Assembly: GCA_013817065.1 (NCBI GenBank)
Contig: JACDDJ010000174.1
Location: 1-8,107, forward strand
Direction: 5' to 3'
Source of the DNA: Acidobacteriota bacterium
Lineage (GTDB): Bacteria > Acidobacteriota > Vicinamibacteria > Vicinamibacterales > 2-12-FULL-66-21
Length of the DNA stretch: 8,107 nucleotides
Positions 6,793 through 8,107 of this stretch are shown in pieces. Each line of letters begins with the position of its first letter. Within the stretch, counting starts at the first letter, position 1. Under the pieces are notes generated by a model. It searched no databases and was not told where the DNA came from. It saw only the letters and a program-made list of their open reading frames with translations. The position numbers were made by a program, and so were the translations under genes.

Positions 6793-6829
6793 TGTTACCC
6801 ATGTCCTCAGAGGTTTGTGTAACCTATGT
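6793..6829 (-). repeat. Right inverted repeat of the IS481 element
   Basis: This is the reverse complement of the left end with four mismatches. It contains TGTTACCCATGT (6793-6804) and the slightly diverged TGTAACCTATGT (6818-6829), again 25 bases apart. The inner copy is identical to the left end; the outer copy carries two of the changes. Confidence 0.85.
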
Positions 6830-6889
6830 CCCCGAACCCGCCAGGTCTGAGTGTTCCTTCTGAGACGTCGCCGCGTCTATATAAAGTTG

Positions 6890-7030
6890 GGCCCGCCCGC
6901 TCAAAAAGTAGACCACCTGAGGGATTGAGGGCGAGCTTGTCGAATCGTCCGATCCGGGGTTCGCGGAAGGATGCTCAGGATGGGTCAGGTGCATGTTGTC
7001 CCGCATAAAGTGCTGATAGAAGTGTCCGGT
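6890..7030 (+). pseudogene. Remnant of a second IS21-family element: end sequence and start of istA
   Basis: The ATG at 6971 opens with MLRMGQVHVVPHKVLIE, which closely resembles the N terminus of one IS21 IstA subgroup (MGQVHVIRHKVLVEG-like, from memory of the family). The similarity stops after about 18 residues, just where the HTH should begin. The open frame then runs on as Gly/Arg-rich sequence to TGA at 7148-7150 with no domain. Upstream, CTCAAAAAGTAGACCACCTG at 6900-6919 resembles an IS21-type terminal repeat, set at the expected distance before istA. What remains is therefore an element end cut off by the VirB10 fragment. It differs in sequence from the IS21 element at 1-262. Confidence 0.45.
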
Positions 7031-7049
7031 CGGCAAAGCCAGCACGGCG

Positions 7050-7304
7050 CCGGCCGCCGGCGCCGCCTCTCCATCACGATGGGATCAGCTGGTGGCGGCG
7101 CTGGCGGTTCGCTGTACATGCGAGGATCGACGACGGGGGCGGCCTGTTGATCTGGCAACTGAGTAAGCTCTGCGCCTCGAGTGCTCTCAGCCGATCCTGA
7201 TCATCCCGAACCCGGTCGGCGGTTGGAGCCACGACAGCCGCCGGCGCGGGCGCAGGTCTGGCAGGCGCTTCAGGCCGGCCGACAACGAACATGATCAGCC
7301 GCAT
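7050..7304 (-). pseudogene. VirB10/TrbI-like conjugation protein, N-terminal fragment
   Basis: On the minus strand, LIMFVVGRPEAPARPAPAPA is the end of a membrane helix followed by a proline/alanine-rich periplasmic stretch. ADRVRDDQDRLRALEAQ, a short coiled coil, follows. After a one-base frameshift near 7165-7180 the match continues as AELTQLPDQQ, then VVDPRMYSEPPAPPPADPIV and MERRRR (7074-7054). This order (one membrane helix, proline-rich linker, 'DRxRxYQxxLxxLEA' helix, 'PADPxxxERRRR') is the N-terminal part of VirB10/TrbI, which spans the envelope in type IV secretion and conjugation systems. The beta-barrel C-terminal domain is absent, and the region before the membrane helix is replaced by another gene fragment. 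No other conjugation genes are present in the window. Confidence 0.6.
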
Positions 7305-8107
7305 TGGCGGCCGTGAAGCGCAAGCGGCTGGCCTACGCCGCAGCTGCCGTTCTCGCGGTGGCGATTGGTGGATCGTGGTTCGCGCTCCGACAGTCGGGGA
7401 ACACCGTCGGAACAGCGGGATCGACCTCACAGATCGCGCAGTCCGCGAGGCTGGACCTGCGACCTTTGCTGTGACGCGGGGCGGCGAACGTGCTAAGGAG
7501 CCCCATGGATTGGTCCTGTCGCGTGCGCGGCTGAAGGCTACGATACTCTTGCCGGTCGGCTCGGATCTCTTGTTCACGTCGCTCTCGAAATACGGTTGTG
7601 TCCACGTTGGCGCCCATGAACTTGCGATCGACGACGGCGAGAACGTGACTGAGGAACGGTTCGGCGTTGGGTCTCTGTCGGCGCATTCATGGGGCTCACC
7701 TCGCGTGGCCGTTGCTTCGCCGATTACGACGGCGGCGTCGCCAGACACCAGAATGCCGCTCCACAGCTTCGGCACGGCGATGGGACCGAACTGTTGGCGC
7801 ATCCTGAGCTTTGCGAGACGAAGACTCTGTCCTACATCCGCTCCGGTCGCCAGCTGCCGATAGAACTGCCGCATCAAACTCAAGCTGAAGACATCGTCGG
7901 CGTCCCAGAGATTGGCGACGACCGTCCGGGCACCCGCCGCCAGGAATGGTCGTACGAGGCTCGCGACTCCCTCTTGCCCGTGCACGGTGCCTGTCCGGGT
8001 GTCACACGCCGACAGCGTGACCAGGTCTGCATTCAGCTGGATGTCGAGTATCTCTCTCGCTTGAAACAGGCCGTCTTCGCCGCCTGCCGGCCGCAGCTGC
8101 GTTTGTC
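7074..8107 (-). CDS. CHAT-domain (caspase-like) protein, C-terminal part (5' end outside window)
   Basis: The minus strand is open from the window edge to TGA at 7074-7076. The first 130 or so residues are the C-terminal half of a CHAT domain. LVTLSACDTRTG carries the catalytic Cys (residue 34 of the visible part, codon 8006-8004). EGVASLVRPFLAAGARTVVA, NLWDADD, MRQFYRQL, SLRLAKLRMRQQ and LWSGILVSGD follow, the usual helix and strand order to the end of the fold at about 7718. The catalytic His and any TPR repeats would be upstream, outside the window. CHAT proteins are caspase-like cysteine peptidases, often effectors controlled by sensor domains. The remaining 210 or so residues (7074-7718) are Arg/Ser/Pro-rich and run antisense to other fragments or in a VirB10-derived frame. 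A one-base slip near 7705 would give a TGA at once, so the natural protein probably ended there. Confidence 0.7.
   Translation of the reverse strand, partial: QTQLRPAGGEDGLFQAREILDIQLNADLVTLSACDTRTGTVHGQEGVASLVRPFLAAGARTVVANLWDADDVFSLSLMRQFYRQLATGADVGQSLRLAKLRMRQQFGPIAVPKLWSGILVSGDAAVVIGEATATRGEPHECADRDPTPNRSSVTFSPSSIASSWAPTWTQPYFESDVNKRSEPTGKSIVAFSRARDRTNPWGSLARSPPRVTAKVAGPASRTARSVRSIPLFRRCSPTVGARTTIHQSPPRERQLRRRPAACASRPPMRLIMFVVGRPEAPARPAPAPAAVVAPTADRVRDDQDRLRALEAQSLLSCQINRPPPSSILACTANRQRRHQLIPS
7313..7562 (+). pseudogene. Fragment of a small single-pass membrane protein
   Basis: GTG at 7313 begins KRKRLAYAAAAVLAVAIGGS, three or four basic residues and then a hydrophobic helix (residues about 6-22), the layout of a cytoplasm-in anchor. 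It continues WFALRQSG to SARLDLRPLL and TGA at 7472-7474. One missing T near 7465-7468 restores LDLRPFAVTRGGERAKEPHG and VLSRARLKATILLPVGS in the next frame. That last strand-like segment resembles extracytoplasmic beta-rich proteins that sit between sigma-factor and CHAT genes in some Acidobacteriota; this resemblance is from memory and unverified. Similarity ends at about 7562, where minus-strand sequence of a different origin begins. It faces the opposite way to the CHAT gene, so it is not in that operon as it stands. Confidence 0.4.
7562..7686 (-). pseudogene. Start of an unrecognised gene following the CHAT gene, truncated
   Basis: In the frame beginning at ATG 7686 the minus strand gives RPNAEPFLSHVLAVVDRKF, then MGANVDTTVFRERREQEIRA, which looks like real protein with balanced charge and amphipathic helices. 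An alternative ATG at 7690 (MNAPTETQRR) is in another frame, and a one-base slip within the first ten codons would join them. It lies directly after the point where the CHAT domain ends, so it was probably the next gene of that operon. Plausible coding ends at about 7562; the open frame continues to 7333 only as antisense to another fragment. I do not recognise the family. Confidence 0.3.

Larger units (their letters stand above)
5465..6829 (+). mobile_element. IS481-family insertion sequence
   Basis: Two 37-bp inverted ends, 5465-5501 and 6793-6829, match at 33 of 37 positions and enclose a single IS481-type transposase reading frame, giving an element of about 1.37 kb. That is slightly longer than most family members. 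No target-site duplication is evident immediately outside the ends, so either the exact boundaries are off by a few bases or the flanks have changed since insertion. The element separates the kinase/small-gene block from the fragment patchwork and the CHAT gene. Confidence 0.85.

Noticed and set aside
6824..7045. A minus-strand open frame beginning MLALPTGHFYQHFMRDNMH
   Set aside because: The same bases read better on the plus strand as an IS21 istA start with an upstream terminal-repeat-like sequence; no family is recognised for the minus frame.
7291..7863. A 190-codon plus-strand open frame
   Set aside because: Only the short stretch at about 7466-7562 looks like protein. The part beyond 7690 is antisense to the CHAT domain, which has clear motifs on the minus strand.
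1..8107. CRISPR array, rRNA genes or a complete tRNA
   Set aside because: No regularly spaced repeats with unique spacers, no rRNA-like sequence and no full cloverleaf were seen.

Overview
The window looks like accessory chromosome from a GC-rich environmental bacterium. An ECF sigma factor paired with a membrane Ser/Thr kinase, a CHAT-domain protein and IS481/IS21/IS1-like elements would fit Acidobacteriota (Vicinamibacteria-like) or a similar lineage. That placement is inference; there is no rRNA or other phylogenetic marker here.

Layout. 1-262 (minus strand): the 5' end of an IS21-type transposase gene with its tandem terminal repeats. 263-620: no convincing gene; a pair of direct repeats and a short tRNA T-arm-like sequence. 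625-1455: an IS1-like DDE transposase broken by single-base frameshifts. 1464-1716: remnant of a small DUF4926-like gene, also frameshifted. 1747-5000: the only clearly intact block, an ECF sigma factor (1784-2362) followed after 31 bases by an 868-residue membrane sensor, GAF, zinc-ribbon, Ser/Thr kinase protein (2394-5000). A convergent small gene of unknown function (4839-5327, minus) overlaps the kinase 3' end. 5465-6829: an IS481-family element with clear 37-bp inverted ends and a transposase broken by several frameshifts. 6890-7690: a patchwork of gene fragments on both strands (IS21 istA start, VirB10/TrbI, a small membrane protein, an unknown minus-strand ORF start). 7718-8107 (minus): the C-terminal part of a CHAT-domain protein that continues past the window edge.

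How the parts work together. The sigma/kinase pair reads as a signalling-to-transcription unit. A multi-helix membrane sensor and a cytosolic GAF domain would control a Ser/Thr kinase, and the co-transcribed ECF factor is the obvious candidate target. A near-consensus promoter lies so close to the sigma start codon that the message may be leaderless, and an inverted repeat straddles its -10 box. Nearly everything around this pair is mobile-element debris with one-base indels, while the 3.2-kb pair is fully open. That contrast suggests the pair is under selection.
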